Below, in pieces: positions 5,723 to 6,862 of a stretch of DNA of 6,862 nucleotides (position 1 is the first letter of the stretch; the number at the start of each line of letters is the position of its first letter). The stretch is taken from positions 1 through 6,862 of the forward strand of contig JAGYMT010000096.1 in the NCBI GenBank assembly GCA_018400335.1. Reading direction: 5' to 3'. Both the position numbers and the translations under genes were made by a program. Source of the stretch: Kiritimatiellia bacterium. GTDB taxonomy: Bacteria; Verrucomicrobiota; Kiritimatiellia; JAAZAB01. The notes under the pieces were generated by a model. That model worked only from the letters and a program-made list of their open reading frames with translations. It was not told the DNA's origin and ran no database searches.

Positions 5723-6733
5723 TCAATCCAGCTCCGGGCGGGCGCTGCGCGTCATGAGCGAATGAACGGCTTTCCCGGGGTCCTTGCCTTCGCGCACTAT
5801 GGCGTTGACTTGCTCTATTATCGGCGTTCTGACATTCAACTTGCGGGCAAGATTTAAGGCAGTCTCGCAATTGGAAATGCCCTCCGCCACCTGTTTCATG
5901 CCCTTTACGATGTCTGCCACGGTCTCTCCACGCCCGATGCGCTCGCCCACTGCCCTGTTTCTGCTCAGCCTGCTCGTGCAGGTGACGATCAGGTCGCCCG
6001 CTCCGCTCAGCCCGGCAAAGGTTTCGCGCCGCGCCCCGAGCGCGCAACCCAGCCGCGTGATCTCGGCGAGCCCGCGCGTTATCAGCGCCGCGCGCGTGTT
6101 GTCGCCGAACCCGAGCCCGTCGCTCGCGCCCACCGCCACCGCCATCACGTTCTTGAGCACGCCGCCAAGCTCGACGCCGGCCACGTCGTCGGAAGTGTAG
6201 ACGCGAAAAGAACGGCTCAAAAAAAGCCCCTGCATAAAACGCGAGAGCCCGGGATCCCCTGATGCGACGACCACGGCCGTGGGCGCGCCGCGCGCGACCT
6301 CCGAGGCAAGACTTGGTCCGGATAATGCCGCTACGGGACGATGCCCTAGAATTTCGGCGGCAGTCTCTGTTATCCGTTTGCCGGTGTCCTTGTCCAGGCC
6401 CTTGATAACGCTCACCACCGATGCGGTGCCCGGTAATTTTCCGGAGAATGATGCGAATACGGGTCTGCAATATCTGGATGGAACGGCCAAAACAACCGCC
6501 TCCGCGTCCGCCGCTTCATCGCGGTCGGCCGTCCAACTGATAGTTTCGGGGAGCGCGACGCCGGGAAGATAGAACGTGTTCTCCCGTTCGCGCCGGATTC
6601 GCTCGATGTAATCGGGAAAAGGACCCCATATCCGGACCTTGTGCCCGGCGCGGACAAGTGAAATCCCTAGCGCCGTTCCCCATCCGCCGTCGCCGATTAT
6701 GCTTACCCGCGTTACGCTAAGAGCGTCTTTCAT
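5723..6733 (-). CDS. gpsA: NAD(P)H-dependent glycerol-3-phosphate dehydrogenase
   Basis: This cytoplasmic enzyme reduces dihydroxyacetone phosphate to sn-glycerol-3-phosphate, the backbone precursor of phospholipids. The 336-residue product, of normal family length, starts with a Rossmann dinucleotide-binding loop GDGGWG (residues 14-19). It continues with VIKGLD (K111), LSGPS (137-141), and the family core GVELGGVLKNVMAVAVG containing the catalytic K194. Then come DGLGFGDNTRAALITRG and GLSGAGDLIVTCTSRLSRNR. All signature segments are intact. I prefer ATG 6733 because GGGGA stands 6 nt before it; the in-frame ATG at 6748 adds five residues (MRGLH) and has no Shine-Dalgarno site. The gene ends 3 bp from the convergent SUMF1-fold gene and has its own candidate promoter upstream. 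Confidence 0.96.
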   Translation of the reverse strand: MKDALSVTRVSIIGDGGWGTALGISLVRAGHKVRIWGPFPDYIERIRRERENTFYLPGVALPETISWTADRDEAADAEAVVLAVPSRYCRPVFASFSGKLPGTASVVSVIKGLDKDTGKRITETAAEILGHRPVAALSGPSLASEVARGAPTAVVVASGDPGLSRFMQGLFLSRSFRVYTSDDVAGVELGGVLKNVMAVAVGASDGLGFGDNTRAALITRGLAEITRLGCALGARRETFAGLSGAGDLIVTCTSRLSRNRAVGERIGRGETVADIVKGMKQVAEGISNCETALNLARKLNVRTPIIEQVNAIVREGKDPGKAVHSLMTRSARPELD

Positions 6734-6766
6734 GTGCAATCCCCGCATTTCTAATCAAGAACAAAC

Positions 6767-6795
6767 ACCATACCAGCGCCACACCCCGTTTGCAA
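6767..6795 (-). promoter_or_regulatory. Candidate promoter of gpsA
   Basis: On the minus strand TTGCAA (plus-strand 6790-6795, 4/6 to TTGACA) is followed after 17 bp by TATGGT (plus-strand 6767-6772, 4/6 to TATAAT). A start near 6760 would leave a leader of about 27 nt, with the GGGGA ribosome site inside it. Each box is imperfect but the spacing is ideal. The remaining bases to the window end (6796-6862) show no gene. Confidence 0.4.
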
Positions 6796-6862
6796 TCCCA
6801 AAATCCCGAAAGAAAGGTATGAAATAACCCACATTCGTCACCCTTTTTGTCTGAATTTCTCG

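Overview
The window is ordinary-looking bacterial chromosome (GC-rich coding DNA, Shine-Dalgarno sites, tightly packed genes) with five protein genes and one AT-richer, densely patterned divergent intergenic region. The combination of a cytoplasmic PAS hybrid histidine kinase, an exported formylglycine-generating-enzyme-like (SUMF1-fold) protein and small intergenic hairpin elements suggests an uncultured Gram-negative lineage. The WPPP/GGNVWEWC style of the SUMF1-fold protein reminds me of Kiritimatiellota/Lentisphaerota (PVC group) sequences. That placement is an inference from protein style, not a search result.

Layout. Positions 1-1526 (+) hold ribosomal protein S1 (rpsA), cut at its 5' end by the window. 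Its stop overlaps the start of tyrosyl-tRNA synthetase (tyrS, 1523-2749, +) in an ATGA, so the two are very probably one translationally coupled operon of translation genes. tyrS abuts, tail to tail with no spacer, a PAS-HisKA-HATPase-receiver hybrid kinase on the minus strand (2750-4420). A 474-bp divergent intergenic region (4421-4894) separates the kinase from a secreted SUMF1-fold protein (4895-5719, +). That gene ends 3 bp from the convergent glycerol-3-phosphate dehydrogenase gene gpsA (5723-6733, -), whose promoter lies in the last ~110 bp.

How the parts fit. rpsA-tyrS and gpsA are housekeeping genes (translation; phospholipid backbone synthesis). The kinase and the SUMF1-fold protein are the accessory part. 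They share a divergent control region with a good sigma-70-type promoter for the kinase and a perfect -35 box for the SUMF1-fold gene. This region also contains four copies of a TTCTGAA motif, two of them forming an inverted repeat around the -35 box. Between the promoters is a ~95-bp imperfect palindrome bounded by 9-bp direct repeats, which could be a miniature inverted-repeat element or a structured RNA. The SUMF1-fold protein appears to lack the two redox cysteines of true formylglycine-generating enzymes, so its job is unknown. No tRNA, rRNA, CRISPR array, transposase or prophage gene was seen.
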